Part shown: positions 1 to 11,546 of the stretch, piece after piece | Numbering within the stretch: the first letter of the stretch is position 1 | Layout: every line of letters starts with the position of its first letter | Origin: Staphylotrichum longicolle | Lineage: Eukaryota; Ascomycota; Sordariomycetes; Sordariales; Chaetomiaceae | Direction of reading: 5' to 3' | DNA: 64,000 nt | Assembly (NCBI GenBank): GCA_019096155.1 | Contig: JAHCVI010000002.1 | Location: 4,836,001-4,900,000 of the forward strand | Notes under the pieces: generated by a model | What the model was told of the DNA's origin: nothing | The model's database searches: none | Seen by the model: the letters and a program-made list of their open reading frames with translations, nothing else | Position numbers and translations under genes: made by a program

Positions 1-445
1 TACTAACCAGAAGGCGTTGGATGATACTGCCGCTGCTTCTACCTAGCCTCGTACCCTGCCACGTCGCGAAAACTGTCGCGGATCTAGCCGGCGAGGCCGC
101 TCTTCACTTCCTCAAGGTGCTACATGACAAAAGTTAGCGAACGGCGGACGCCTACCTCCTACCGGGCTTACCGCCGCGATGCTAAAGTAAGGAGGCTGGG
201 TTTCCGGGGCTTCCATAACTGATTGGAGCAGGTGCCAAGTACCTCCACATAAACACCTTGAACCGCTCATAATCACCGCCAACGACAAACAATAGCTATT
301 GCGGAGCCCCGACGCCACGACCCTCTGAACGTCGGATCTCTCCTCCCTTTGGTTCAAGCGAGAACCGAGCCGCGCCACTAGGAGAGCCCGCAAGCCCGGG
401 CACGGTGCGATCAGCTGCAAGGAGAGCAGGGGGAAGTAAGGCCAG

Positions 446-580
446 AGTGAAAATGGAAATGGATGAATGGACATGGGTGGAAAAATGGGAAGGGATGGAT
501 GGAACTGGATGGATGGAAATGGAGATGGAAATATAACTATCGAAATGGATGATTATAAATGGACGATTGGAAATGGATGA
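446..580. repeat. Degenerate GGATGGAAATGG minisatellite (locus A)
   Basis: This is an imperfect tandem array of TGGATGGAAATGG-like units. It begins as clean TGGATGG/TGGAAATGG steps and decays rightward into units such as AAATGGATGATTAT. Related arrays lie at 3758-3955 (opposite orientation) and 23263-23374. Open frames through the array are low-complexity M/D/G/W/K strings and are not believable proteins. The first 440 bases hold no gene I can support. Confidence 0.8.
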
Positions 581-784
581 CAGGTTATTTCACTGTCTAA
601 ACCGAGATGGGTGATGCGTGTCATGCTCGCCCTAGCAGCCTGCAGCCGAGTGGCTAGGAGCTTCTCAAGGCGGACATAGTGGTGAGCTATCATGCCAAAA
701 AAACATCCACTTCCAGGTCATTACCTCTGTGACTCATGCGCGCTGAGACCAGGGTATAGTGGCACCGAGCAGCTGGTATCAGTC

Positions 785-1000
785 TGGGTCAACAACGTGT
801 CAGTAGCGCGCTTTGAGTGCGGTGCAGCCTGCGGGACGCGGGAGCGTGACCTATCACCGAACAGAACAGTTTCCCTAAGCCAACACAGGGCTGGACTGTC
901 CGCTCTCGACGCGTCACACATCCGAGCGAGTGCTCTCGCCACCCTGCACGACATGATAGGTTCGATGCTCCCTTGCCTTTCCACCCCCGCGTTGGGTCGA
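785..1000. repeat. Dispersed repeat family A, copy 1 (partial)
   Basis: The stretch shares a core with 14341-14682 and 25972-26371: AACAACGTGTCAGT, then a GGTGCAGCCTGCGGGACGCG block, then CACACATCCGAG and CATGATAGGTTCGATGC. This copy is the shortest. Reading frames across it are not conserved among copies, so it looks like non-coding repeat or a relic. From 1000 to 1350 I see nothing further. Confidence 0.7.
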
Positions 1001-1349
1001 GTAGGCATTCCATTTCGGTCGCATGCGCACCACCCGTAGCTTTTTCTCCCCAGCATGCTACTCAAGTTTGTACTGGCACCATGGCCAACAACACATACGT
1101 GGATTATGTTCTCGCCGAAGATGACTGGATGGCCTCTTTAGCAGAGCCGTCAAAAAGCCCTTTCGTCGCAGTCGGCTCGCGGATGTGGGCGATATGGCAG
1201 ACTGTCCTTCGGTTCAGGCACGGTTACCATTGCCAGCCTACGGCCAAGTCGCTCATGCAAGCCGTAACCATATTACTCCCCATCGTGCCAGATCCGACCG
1301 CCGCCCTCGTTCAAAACGTACCAGTCAGATGCTCCTCACTCCAAATCCA

Positions 1350-3457
1350 CTATTCTTCAGCCAGGGCCGGCTGAGGTGGTACTTTCGATTCTAAAGACGT
1401 CGAGCCATGCAGCGGGGAACCTGTCGCTTGTCGAAACACGTTCTTGCGTGTCTCCTTGGCCGAACTGTGTTTCTTGGATGGTTGGGGGGGACTGCGGGAT
1501 GGCCTGGTGCGCTTTGAGCCGGCTTGGCTCTGGCTGAAGCTCGATGTGAAGCTCGTGGCAGTTTCGACACTAAAACATGTCGACCTCTGGCTAGGCTCTT
1601 CGTCCTCCGCACACAGGTATGGTGGAAGGGCCGGCTCCTCGTCGACGTCCCCAGGTGCAGGGTAGTCCTCGGTCTCCCCTCTTATTGCGCCGCCCTCCTC
1701 TTTCGTTGGATTGCCTGCAACCTGCCTAGCGTCATCTGCCAGAGATTGTGGCAATGGGCTCTGCGTCTTTGCATGGGACGTATGCGTCCCGTGCGGCCGC
1801 TGGGACAAACGGTCAACCGTTCCATGTTCTTCGCCACCCTTCGTCTCGGCGCCCTGACCCTCTTGGATATCTCCATGCTCGAAGTCCTTCCGAACTGTGC
1901 CAGCGTCCTCCGTCTCCGCACCTTCTTTCAAGCTTTCGCTCACGACATAGGCTACAGCCGTTGCGACCTTAGCCGAGCTGAGCAAACAAACTTAAGTTAG
2001 AGCGGATACCACGAAACAGTAGTTCAAAATGGAAAAGAACACTAACTCGTGTACAATGGGGAAACCAAAGTCATTAGTAAAGACCACAGGAACGCCTTCG
2101 GCGTCGCAGAGGCCTCTTATAGATGATTTCACATCCGGGCTGCGGGCCGTACCACCCGAAACAACGACGAGGGGCATTGTCGCCCCAACTTGTTTCATGT
2201 TCGCAACCGCACGTTTGGCAGTACGAAGCGGCCCATCGAGGACCTTTTCCAGGGCCTCGTTGACGTCCTGTACGGTCAAGGTGGCTCGCCGTATATCGGT
2301 GCCGTCGGGCAGGGGTAAAAAGAGGTTGATCGGCTTGCGTGAGTCCCTACTTTTTGCCTTCTCGGGAAGGAATCTGGAGACAAATAGCTCAAATTCATCT
2401 GGAGGAGCGCGAACGCCAGTAGCTTGGAAATACTGGTTGGAAAACCATTCGCCGATGTGGTTTTCCCACTGCTCTGATCCGCCAACAGCACCTACGAGGG
2501 ACTTAGTCGCTATGGGTTTTGAAAGTTATTGGTCCTAAACTTAACGACAGAAAGTATAGCGACTCACAAAAAGGCTTATCGAGTCCGAAAATGCTGCTTC
2601 CATCTGGACCGCCTTGGTCCCGAGCAACTTTGAAGAGGCAGCCGTTCTGTTTGACGTCAATATTAATATTTCCGCGACTTGAACAGAAAAGGACGGCTGT
2701 TCTACTTACCATATTGTAACCTCCAAAGTCAAAAAACAGGATCGTATCATATTGGCCGTTTGGATCAAGCTTGCGTGCATGGTATTTGTACAGGTACCTC
2801 AACAGAGACTCTACCCCGGCAAAGAAGTAAATCTGAGATGCATCAACCATCTCAAACACTTCTATGACAAGGGCACGGTAGACACTCTCAAACCTGAAAG
2901 CCTCTCCCACTGGAGTGATAAGGCCGATCTTGACAATACGGAGCCCGTGTTCGCGACATACGGCGCCGGCAGCGTCACGGAGGGCGGAGAGCAATGCAAT
3001 CATACCTCTATGGAGTTGGCGACCAAAATTAGGTTCGTCTTTCCTCTCCATGAGATGTTGAACCGAAGGATCTTGCTCGAGCACTGCGTCTGACGCGTTT
3101 GCGAGGAAACGTAAAACATGCTTTGCTGACACGCATCGCCGGCTGGGGTCTTCCTCCCCGCGGGGATAGACATCCTGAGAGATGTCATCGAAGACGTACA
3201 GACTCGATGGAAAGTCACAGGGCGTATAAGGTCTTGTGAGGCTGTGGTGTCGCGGGTCCTCGACAACGATTCCTGTTCCTGTGCTCATTTTCCAGATGCA
3301 AACCCGGGTGCCGCAGCTGCCAATATCTATACCCAGACAGCTGTATCTCGAATGCGATGTTAAAGAGGCGATGGCAGAAATCGATCGGAATGCTAGGAAC
3401 TTACGCATCCTCAAAAGATTGTCTCTCATCTTGCTGGCATTGAGCAGTCGAACCCAT
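1350..3457 (-). CDS. Hsp70-like ATPase-domain protein, five exons
   Basis: The proposed model is complement(join(1350..1977, 2047..2509, 2568..2646, 2710..3340, 3405..3457)), about 617 aa. All four introns (64, 63, 57 and 69 nt) are GT-AG and every junction keeps frame. The start at 3457 was chosen because its 17-codon first exon splices in phase into the phosphate-1 loop LGIDIGSCGTRV. Later parts fit the Hsp70/actin ATPase fold: LFFDFGGYN (phosphate 2), LVVVSGGTARSP (adenosine contact) and SAKVATAVAYVV (end of the ATPase domain). No substrate-binding domain is visible; the last 190 residues are acidic, Ser/Pro-rich and probably disordered. Fungi carry many such cytosolic Hsp70-like ATPases of unknown role. 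The loops are divergent, so chaperone activity is not assured. A long upstream extension through the minisatellite was rejected. Confidence 0.8.
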
Positions 3458-3757
3458 GACAGGCGTCTTTGAAAGGGGAGTTGTAAACGTGGTGGGTGCG
3501 GCGACGGAAATCGTGATGACAGTCTCTTGAGAAGGTAATGCTTTGGGACGGAGCGGATTGCGATGAACGATGTCCAGGTAAAAGTTGTCTGACTCGGCAC
3601 GAACTTGTGCAATGTGCCATTGCCCGCCAACAGGCGGTCAAGCCCATGGCCAATCAACGTGAAAACGAGCCCTCCCTCTCCCGTGATAGACCGGTGCGGG
3701 AGATCGAGTCGCCGAGGGACAAGCCGTGGGAACCCGAAGAAGATGGTTAGGCTCTGT

Positions 3758-3955
3758 TTGCATTTCCACCCATGCATTTCCACCCATGCATTTCCACCCA
3801 TCCATTTCCACCCATCCATATCCACCCATCCAGTTCCATCCATCCCCTTCCATTTTTCCATCCATGTCCATTCATCCATTTCCACTTTTCCATCCATGCT
3901 CCATTCATCCATTCCATCCACCCATTTCTATCCTTCCATTTCCATTTTCCCACTA
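3758..3955. repeat. CCATTTCCATCCATCC minisatellite (locus B)
   Basis: This is a tandem array of CATTTCCACCCATC / CATCCATTTCCA units, the reverse complement of loci A and C, lying about 300 bp upstream of the Hsp70-like start. Its right flank (CACTATCTTACTTAATGAGTGAC) matches, inverted, the left flank of locus C. The array therefore moved or duplicated together with flanking sequence. The interval 3458-3757 shows no separate gene. Confidence 0.85.
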
Positions 3956-4090
3956 TCTTACTTAATGAGTGACTCTCGGAACAGTAGCTATTCGTATCTG
4001 CCGTATTTCCCACTGAAGCCTCGTCCCTCACGCCTCAAAAGAAACTCCACCCCAGGATATCCCCTGCTAGGCCTGAGGACAACGCTAGCG

Positions 4091-4126
4091 GCGCTAAACC
4101 AACTCCACCTGGCGCTTGGGCTCTTT
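4091..4126. repeat. 36-bp match to the HET relic at 63570-63605
   Basis: The segment matches the reverse complement of 63570-63605 at 35 of 36 positions by eye. There it is part of the N-terminal coding region of a HET-like relic. Here it directly abuts repeat arm 1, whereas at the right end about 700 bp of HET sequence separate it from arm 2. It suggests that the inverted duplication once included the HET gene, followed by an internal deletion in this copy. Confidence 0.75.
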
Positions 4127-5374
4127 GGCACGTCATCGAAACCCTCATTTTGGGGATAAAGCGAGTGTCATTTATTTCGCCCCGTTTAAAGTGTTTCCCT
4201 GTCCGCTTTTGTGTTCTGCCCTTTCTGAATCTTAAGGGTTCACCTCTGTGTTCTCCTTTTCTTATACAGCCGTTCCGCCAGAGTTACTTCACATTCCCGG
4301 GTCACATTAGCCTATTTCATCAACATGACGGGAGGACTGTCGAAAGCCGTGTGACTAGAGGTGCGGGCGAATGTGCAATTAACAAGCCAAACTTCAAACC
4401 GAACTGCGTTTGATGGCATACATAGATACTCTCTGAGAATTTAGCTTTGACACCTTCGTCTGCTTAGGCGTGTTAGCTTAATGGTTTATCTAACGTGGGT
4501 TAACCGCGCACGGAACAGAACGAGGCCAAACGGCAAGGCCAGAAGAACAGTAAAGATAGCAGCCTTCAAGATCTCATCTCCCACAGCCGCGGTGATAGAC
4601 TACCGCACGCCCCACACTTGGTGGTCAATTTCTGACCGGAAAATGTGGGTTCTTCACGGACGGTATCATTGGATGATGCCGAGGAGCATCCAGCGTGCGG
4701 GGCAGTTTTGGAGGCCACTCTTAAGTTTCCTCACCAAGCATCTCCCCGAAACATGGTCGACTCCACATCCCAAACCGGCCACCTTGGAGTGGAGATCAGC
4801 CGCGGCGACGAATGCCCAGCATCAGCGCGTTCTTGGGTGGATATGCACGGGCAGGCCGACAGCTTCATCGAAGACAAACCCGGTCGAGAGCCCGCCGCCA
4901 TTGCCGTCGGCCAACAACTCTCAAACAGAGCTTCCCTTGCCACCGTCCCCCAGCGACGTTGGCCCCTCACTCACAGCGTCCCAAGCCACGCCCACGACGC
5001 CGCCAGGCCTTCCCAGCTTTGAGGAAGCCGACATTATGCCGTAGGTTGTTTGTGTCCCGCGACGTTGTCCATTACCCGAACGAACCGACAAGTGGTCAAA
5101 CATTTTTGGGCCTTCCAATCAATATCCATCCACCCTGACGCGAGGGATGCCGCTACCCCTATGCCCCGAGACAAACGCATTTCCCGTGCATGGGCATTGG
5201 CCAGACAGACGCAGTCGCCCTACTGAAAACGATCTGGGATGTCAAGTAATAATTCAGGCCCTTCCAATTACCTGAACTCAGAAAACTCCAACTGCCGCTG
5301 TGTGAAGTGAAAAGGTGGGGACGAGACATGAGAGGCCCAACATCCCTCCCATGCAACACTCTTTACTTAAGCAG
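4124..5374 (+). repeat. 1.25-kb inverted repeat, arm 1
   Basis: Bases 4124-5374 recur inverted at 61477-62861. In the first few hundred bases the copies differ at only a handful of positions, mostly transitions. Arm 2 lacks about 21 bp present here near 4730-4750 and carries a 154-bp insertion. Both contain open frames (for example 4150-4413) with no recognisable domain. The outer ends (TTTGGCACG, TTAAGCAG) are not inverted repeats of each other, and no target-site duplication is evident. The type is undetermined: a non-autonomous mobile element or a segmental duplication. Confidence 0.9.
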
Positions 5375-5684
5375 ATGAGACGCGTTATGTCCAGGGCGGG
5401 AATTCAGCCCGGCTGAGTTGATGTCATTTTTCGCGTCGAACCACTGGTCTCCGGAAGCAGCTGCTGGCGACAGTCTGGGACGAGAGGGAGAAGATGGGGC
5501 GCCAGTCGGGCACAACCAGAGCGCATCACACATACCAATGAGTGCGAGATGAGCCCAATCCAAACGGCCGCCATGGCTGTAAACATTACAGAGATGCTGT
5601 CCAGGAAAGCAACACCGGCTAAGCTACACCGGGACGCCCATCCAAGTCCGTAGATACAACAAGCCCTGTGGCTTCAAATGCTAC

Positions 5685-5922
5685 CACTTCTGATATCGTC
5701 ACTTCAAGTCCAGTATTCCTCAGCCGAGGCCGGCTGTGGTACAGCAGATCCTGAAGACACCGAGCCGTGATGACGCTCAGAATCAGCGAGCTCGGGGCCA
5801 TGCGTGTCGTCGCGGGCTGCCACATCAGGGCGCCCGAGGTTGACCATGCCGTCAGATTCTGCTTCGGAGAGTGACGTGGAGGGATGGTGTGGGCCATAGT
5901 GGTTGGCGGAGACGTCTTCCAT
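5685..5922 (-). pseudogene. Possible 3' relic of an Hsp70-like paralogue
   Basis: The DNA at 5685-5765 resembles 1330-1410, the 3' end of the Hsp70-like gene, around TATTCYTCAGCC and GAGCCRTG. In the same orientation both loci encode a similar tail (PPQPALAEE versus VPQPASAEEYWT). No ATPase-domain motif is recognisable upstream (5922-6130), so only the tail seems to survive. From 5923 to 6810 I see no supportable gene. Confidence 0.45.
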
Positions 5923-6814
5923 GTGGATTGGTAGAGTAGTTGCTGGCGGATGTGACAGATTTGGAAAGGAAAGAAGCCGGGAACTCAGACGAAGGAGGAC
6001 CCAGACAGATTAAATAGTCTTCTGAAGCCGGACAGATTCCACGTCTTACGCCGAATTTGCTCCGCTCGATGCCATCCCACCATACCATGGTCTCAGCCTG
6101 CAATGTGTGCGCGGGCCGTGCATGAGTCACAAAGGTTGCCTCCAGGCTGGACGTTCCCTCGGCTGACCAAGGTTCCAGCGCACCACCTTGTCCGTGTTGA
6201 GAAGTTCCCAGCCACTCGGTTATATGCTGCTAGGGAGTTCAGGAGACACGTTCACCGAGCATTTCCATGATTGGCCCTTATTCAATCGCGACAAGTCGCG
6301 CGCGTTGCACCATCGACTGACAGGGGCGATAGACCCCGCCGGCACGATAGGGATTTGACGGGCCGCGTCCAGTCAATCCGCAAGGCGCAAGGCTGCGCCC
6401 ACATCACCGAACAACCGCGTCCGGTGACCCCACAATCGCGCACATCTTGTGAAGATAGTGTCGCCGAAAGATACACCAGATCGTCGGCCTTACTCGCGGA
6501 TGAAAAGGATGTCACAATTTCCCGAGCTCGCAAGTGGTATGAGGTTAGCCAGTTTCCTCCACCTGTCGAGCGGTTGGCCTGTTGATTTCCAACAACTCAC
6601 TACCGGAACTATTGCAGGAAGGTGAGGGAAGAGCAATCCTGCAATTACCCGTATCAAAAAAGCCCGTCAGGAACGGTTGGGCACTTCCCAAGGGAATGCG
6701 GGCCCCACAGTTGCATGGCTACCGGGGAGGATCCTGGATTGGCTGATGGCGAGACGTGGAGGTGGCTGGGAATTGATATGCCAACAAATAGATCTCCTGG
6801 CAGAAACGGGTTCT

Positions 6815-6905
6815 CGAGGCGCGGTGTTTTGCCTTGAGCCGGCCATACCCAATAGACTGCATTCGAGTCAGATGTTGCCTCTCTCAACTGCTCGAGCAAG
6901 CAGCT
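6815..6905. repeat. Dispersed repeat family B, copy 1
   Basis: The block GGCGCGGTGTTTTGCC, then GAGCCGGCCATA, then AATAGACT, then CGAGTCAGA recurs in the same orientation at 20758-20850 with scattered substitutions. No coding signal is shared. Confidence 0.7.
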
Positions 6906-7099
6906 CGGAAGCATTCGTTACTCCCGGGTAGTTGGCTGATGCCTGGAGAACCGACGTTTGTGGATATAAAGCACAGTCTCGCCTAGAGCAGCTTTCTGTC
7001 CTTCACTCTCCCTCGGAAGGCAGATCAGCGTCGGTAACCATCCGAGGGTACGTTGGCGCTTTAATCAGAGATTATGAACGTTGGTTGTGCCAACCGAGG

Positions 7100-7300
7100 C
7101 TCATGGCGCGATACAAGCCGCGACCTAAACGCAACGGTCAGGACGGATTCATGGCCGCAATATCAATCGGGCGGCCTAGTCTCGCCGCGCTATACAAGCC
7201 TGGGCCAATACGCAACGCTCAGTACGGAACCATCCTCGCCGCTTCGACCGGCCAACCCAGTCTCCCCGCGCTATACAAGCTGCGGGCAATACTCTACATC
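7100..7300. repeat. 81-bp tandem repeat upstream of the gp1-family gene
   Basis: The word TACAAG recurs at 7112, 7193 and 7274, exactly 81 bp apart, inside similar surroundings (GCTATACAAGCCTGGGCCAATACGC against GCTATACAAGCTGCGGGCAATAC). About two and a half diverged units are present. They end about 100 bp before the gene start, in its promoter or 5' leader. The period is a multiple of three, so one frame stays open, but I see no sign that it is translated. Confidence 0.75.
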
Positions 7301-7406
7301 TTTTGAATTGAAGTTAAATTCTTCTTCGTCCGCGCCCAACGCTTCGTGCTTCCACCGCAGGTCCTTCTCAGTGCCTCAACAGCCTCAGACCGCCCGGCCC
7401 ATAACC

Positions 7407-7994
7407 ATGCACAAGAAGCCACCACCGCCACCTCCGGTTACCCGCCAGGCCACGGAGGCCGATGCCAAGCGGCACAGGATCCCCGCGGGCTACTCGCTCA
7501 AGAACTGGGATCCCACCGAGGAGCCCATCGTGCTGCTCGGCAGCGTCTTCGATGCCAACTCCCTTGGCAAGTGGATCTATGACTGGACCGTCTACCACCA
7601 TGGTGCCGGTTCTCCCATCGGCGAGCAGGCCGGCGAGCTGTGGCTCCTTCTTATCCAGCTTTCCGGGAAGATCAAGCGTGCCGAGGAGATCGTCCCCAAG
7701 ATCCGGTCCAAGGACAACCGCGAGATGGTCGAGGAGTTCATCGAGGCCGGTGACCGCATCACGGACAAGCTCCGGAAGCTCCTCAAGGCCTGCGAGGCTC
7801 CCATGCTGCGTTCCAGCGCCAAGCCCAAGAAGGAAGGCCAGCTTGACAAGAGCGCCGGCGTCGAGTTCGTCGAGACTCTGTTTGGCGCCGACCGTGAAAT
7901 GGAAAAGACCGACAAGTTCATGGCCAATGTCCGTCTCTGGAACGTCCGGTTTGACACCAACTGCGAGGAGATCCTTAAAAAGGCTACCATATAA
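7407..7994 (+). CDS. 'Vegetative cell wall protein gp1' family protein
   Basis: This single-exon gene encodes 195 aa. The start ATG at 7407 follows ATAACC and begins MHKKPPPPPP, a short proline run. The body carries the conserved stretch of a filamentous-ascomycete family usually labelled gp1: WDPTEEPIVLLGSVFDANS, LGKWIYDWTVY, GELWLLLIQL, then helices ending LRKLLKACEAPML. The label is historical; no signal peptide or membrane segment is visible and no cell-wall role is shown. Family members usually have a longer Pro/Gln-rich N-terminus, so this copy is short. The frame is intact and codon use is GC-ending, unlike the surrounding relics. Confidence 0.75.
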   Translation: MHKKPPPPPPVTRQATEADAKRHRIPAGYSLKNWDPTEEPIVLLGSVFDANSLGKWIYDWTVYHHGAGSPIGEQAGELWLLLIQLSGKIKRAEEIVPKIRSKDNREMVEEFIEAGDRITDKLRKLLKACEAPMLRSSAKPKKEGQLDKSAGVEFVETLFGADREMEKTDKFMANVRLWNVRFDTNCEEILKKATI

Positions 7995-8279
7995 AGTTAT
8001 GCATCTCGCAAGTCGGCGTCTGGAACGCCGGCTGATGGAAATGGGCCGCCATGAAGGTTATTGAATGCGACGGGCATGTGGTGACGTGAGCCATCGTGCT
8101 CGCGATGCAGCTGGGTGAAACCGAGGCCAAAAAACTCTTGTATAGTCCCTTGCCTCTTGCGGTATATTAGTCATTGCATCTCCTCTAGGATAACGCTGTA
8201 CTTTAGCGTAAACCTAAGTCTATATAGGCTATATCTAAGTGGGCGGATCGTACGGTGCTACGGGGCGGGCGAGGTCCTA

Positions 8280-8372
8280 AGATGAGCTGGCAGGGCTCTT
8301 AAATCGAGACTCAAAAACTAGCGGGAAGACCACCACAGGATTCTCAAAGTGCCAACTCGAATGGCCCCTTGT
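8280..8372. repeat. Dispersed repeat family C, copy 1
   Basis: The block GATGAGCTGGCAGGGCTC, then TTAAATCGAGA, then AACTAGCGGGAAGACCAC recurs at 16778-16870 with small indels. A weaker version (AACCGGCGGGGAGACCACC) lies near 22190-22225. The interval 8373-9980 shows short unrelated open frames only; I see no gene in it. Confidence 0.75.
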
Positions 8373-9980
8373 CTGAAATCTATTCCTGCGGGTAGGTCAG
8401 CAGCTCCGCAAGAAGCTCAGCCGTCCCCGGTGCTCTCATCACTCATGCCCAGCTCCACTCTCCTCTACAAACCCACTACCTTTCAGAAAAGCCAAGATGG
8501 TCTAGCACCCCTTCCCGGAATAACGTCGGTCTGGCTAGACGTGACGCGTCTGGTGTGAGGGAAACCGCGTACGAGACGAGTTTGAGACCACGCACACTCT
8601 CGCCCCCAAGGTGATGGACGCGAAGACACGTCATCCGCTTGATCGTGAGCCATACGCGCCGGAAAGGCCAACGTGTTGGCATGGAGGAATCGACACGCCC
8701 ACGGCCAATGGATTCTCGTGGCCTGCACTACGCCAGACACAGACACAAAGCTGTACGCACACGACGCCTTCATCCTCGCAACGATAGGCTACGGATGCGC
8801 CCTGGCTGCCCGCACGACCGTGATAAGGTGTGATGATGGCGTACTTTGGTTGCCTTTGAGTGCCTTGTACGCTTCGCCTCTACCTTAGAGCAGCCGAGGA
8901 AATTTGCCTTCGCCTTTGGATCTCTGATGCTACGTCCCCTTGAGACTCCATTATCAAAGGCGCCTAGCGTCCTGACGGCACTCCTATTTGGGGCCAACGC
9001 GAGTAAGCGATATAGCTTCTGCGTGTTCAAGGTCTTGCTGTAATAAGGGGTTGGGTGAACGCGTGTTCTATCAAATATCGCGACGCGACGCGCGGGGGAA
9101 GAAATGGGAGCCTGGGCGCTTAACTCGTGGCAAGGCTGTGCCGCTGTTTATACACCCGACCCTGGGTGAGCCGTGAAGGCACCGCGAGCGTGCTTATTGA
9201 GCGTAACTGATAGGCTACAATCCGTCCGCCACCCATGGGATGAAACACTCACTCCGACCAGTCCCACGTCCGTGGCAAAAGAACCAGGCGTTGAGGGGCG
9301 GAATGTTGGAGCCACATGTTGGCCGCCCGAGAGCTTGTCACATGCACTGGTATAAAATTGGTATCTCGATATACCATCCAGGTATGTCCATACAGAGCGT
9401 TTAAGTGTGTTATGCTGCAGGCGGTCGACAGCCTAATCATAACTGTAACAGGTTGCTCGCCTCCTTCCCTCGCCATCCGCCACGTGCATGACTCATCGTT
9501 CGCTACAAGATCAGCAATATTTTCACGCCCGGCCTCTTCTTGCCCTCCTCTACGCCTCTCCCCCCCCAACCAATTCGCCGGCAGCCATAGCTGTTCTCCT
9601 TCACAGCCCCGTAACCCCTGTAACATTCTTCGGGTGATAGGTGGGAACTAACGCGTCTAAACAAGGTCTTCGAATGTGACGCAATGTGACGCGCTCGGTT
9701 GCTGGGAAATGAGGTGTTCTCGCCGGCACACGACCAGTTCACAGAATACCGGAAACGCACACCCTGCATCACATCTAATAACACCAGCCACCTCAATTTA
9801 GGATATGGGGCTCGACAGCCATGAATTGTTTTGCTGCAAGACCATCGACTTGTAGTCCAGGGTGTTTCGTTTTACGCGCTACTTCAAGAATCTTCCCTCG
9901 TAATTCTTCTCAGTTTTAAGGCGTGACTCTCCTTCACTTGCGTCACCAACAGCCTACAACAAGATCCGTCCACAAGCACA

Positions 9981-11331
9981 ATGGCGGCCACTATCACGCA
10001 CTCGCAGTCAGTCTCTCCGGGGCTTTACTCATTGCAATCAGTAGCTCTGGGGCCCAACAGCGGCGGACAATTACAGCAGCAATCCTCCCGGCACCCCCAG
10101 CAACCACCACAAAGGGGCTTCGATGACAAGTCCTTTGATGTAGCATCCGGTAAGCTGGATATACGCGACTTTGTAAGGGGACGGACATTAGGAACAGGTA
10201 TGCCTCGCCTCTGACATACCAATGGACAGCGACTTACCACTGTGCTCAGGAGCATTTAGCCGTGTTTGCCTCGTCGAGCCATCGCACAGCGCAGAATCCG
10301 ACGGCAGCAAGCTGTATGCGCTCAAGATGTTGCGCAAGACCAAAGGTAAAGTCGCTGAGGGCCTTCCTGGGCAGAATTTCATGTTAAGCACGCTGCAGTG
10401 ATCGAGCTTGGGCAGATTGACCATGTGCGCGACGAGCGCCGAATCCTGGCCCAAGTACGAGGACACCCCTTCATCACCAACTTCGTCGCCTCCTTCTCGG
10501 ACCAAGCCTTTCTTTACATCCTCCTCGACTACGTGCCCGGCGGAGAGATCTTAACTTACCTGCGCGAGTCCCACCAATTCAGCGAGAACGTGGCCCGCTT
10601 CTATGCCGCCGAACGTCTTGATTCTAGAGTACTTGCATGAGCATCAGGGGGGATAGCCTACCGGGACATCAAGCCTGAGAACCTGGTTCTGGATGCCGAG
10701 GGCCACATCAAGCTTGTCGACTTTGGCTTTGCGAAGTGGTTGGGAACTGACGAGTCGGGCAACCCCAACAAGACTTACACCTTTTGTGGCACCCCTGAGT
10801 ACCTCGCGCCAGAAGTGATCTATGGGAAGGGCTACACGACTGCGGTAGACTGGTGGGCGCTAGGCATCCTCATATACGAATTCCTCACCGGCTACCCACC
10901 GTTCAAGCGTGATCATGGCGTCGTTAACATTTACGAGCTGTTCGTCTCGCCCCATTTACTCATTTACCCCGATCCTCAAACAGATTGCTAACCCGGCGCT
11001 AGAATCCTCGAGGGAAAGATTACCTTCCCCAAAAAAACAAGCCGTTAGCGACGCCGCAAAGGATATCATCCGCCAGTTCTGCACCGTCGATAGCTCCTAT
11101 CGGCTGGGTAACGTTTCGGGCGGTGCGCGCAAGGTCAAGGCTCATCCCTTTTTCGAGGGTGTCGACTGGGCTGCCGTATACCAGAAACGGGATAGTGGGC
11201 CCATTACTCCGCCGATTAGGTATCCAGGGGATACGCAGTGTTTTGAAACCTACCCCGAGCTGGATCCCGATTTAGAGGAGTTCACAGAGGAGATGGCGGC
11301 AAAGTGCGCTCAGCACTTCGAAGATTTTTAA
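9981..11331 (+). pseudogene. cAMP-dependent protein kinase catalytic subunit-like copy, frameshifted
   Basis: Exons 9981-10197, 10250-10345 and 10399 onward splice cleanly (52- and 53-nt introns) and encode an AGC kinase: Gly loop GTGAFSRVCLVE, ATP lysine in YALKMLRK, catalytic YRDIKPEN, Mg-binding VDFGFAK, activation loop TFCGTPEYLAPEV, then GYPPF. The C-terminal tail (11003-11331) has the PKA-like HPFFEGVDWAAVYQ. Lesions: an extra base near 10614 and a missing one in the G run at 10647-10652 put the helix before the catalytic loop out of frame and create an in-frame TGA at 10638. The intron after VNIYE lacks a usable GT donor near 10935. A further shift lies in the A7 run near 11031. The AGC tail ends with acidic residues but no clear terminal FxxF. 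This is most simply a decayed paralogue; two lesions lie in homopolymers, so assembly error is possible. Confidence 0.8.
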
Positions 11332-11470
11332 GAGGCGGCTAGGAGAGATGATACGGGGAATAGCCATGATTCCTGCTAGTTTCAGTCTGGTTCGTGGTTT
11401 TCGGTTCGATGGAGCAACTGCAGCGGGGTTCTCAATCTGGACAGTACTGTTGTATATCCATCACAACATA

Positions 11471-11546
11471 CGCGCCGCGCCCTTAGGTAACACGTCCTTA
11501 GGTAACGCGTCCTGAGGTGATGCGTCTTTAGGTCACGCGTTTGAAG
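11471..11546. repeat. Tandem 15-bp motif CGCGTCCTTAGGTAA (cluster 1)
   Basis: Five successive 15-bp units of the form NRCGTCYTKAGGTAA are readable. Equivalent clusters occur at 12396-12458 and more degenerately at 17823-17880. The motif embeds the palindrome ACGCGT. A structural or protein-binding role is possible but unproven. Confidence 0.7.

Noticed and set aside
2503..3921. A 472-codon minus-strand frame through minisatellite B into the Hsp70-like gene
   Set aside because: The first 165 codons are minisatellite translation plus unrelated sequence. A spliced model starting at 3457 gives a normal Hsp70-like beginning.
4470..4515. tRNA-like A-box (TTAGCTTAATGG) inside repeat arm 1, suggesting a SINE
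   Set aside because: No B-box (GGTTCGANNCC) at the right distance and no cloverleaf; the copy has no poly-A or TSD.
4124..5374. Repeat arm as a solo LTR (TG...CA ends)
   Set aside because: TG and CA can be found near the borders, but no 4-6 bp target duplication flanks either arm and no primer-binding site or polypurine tract is visible.
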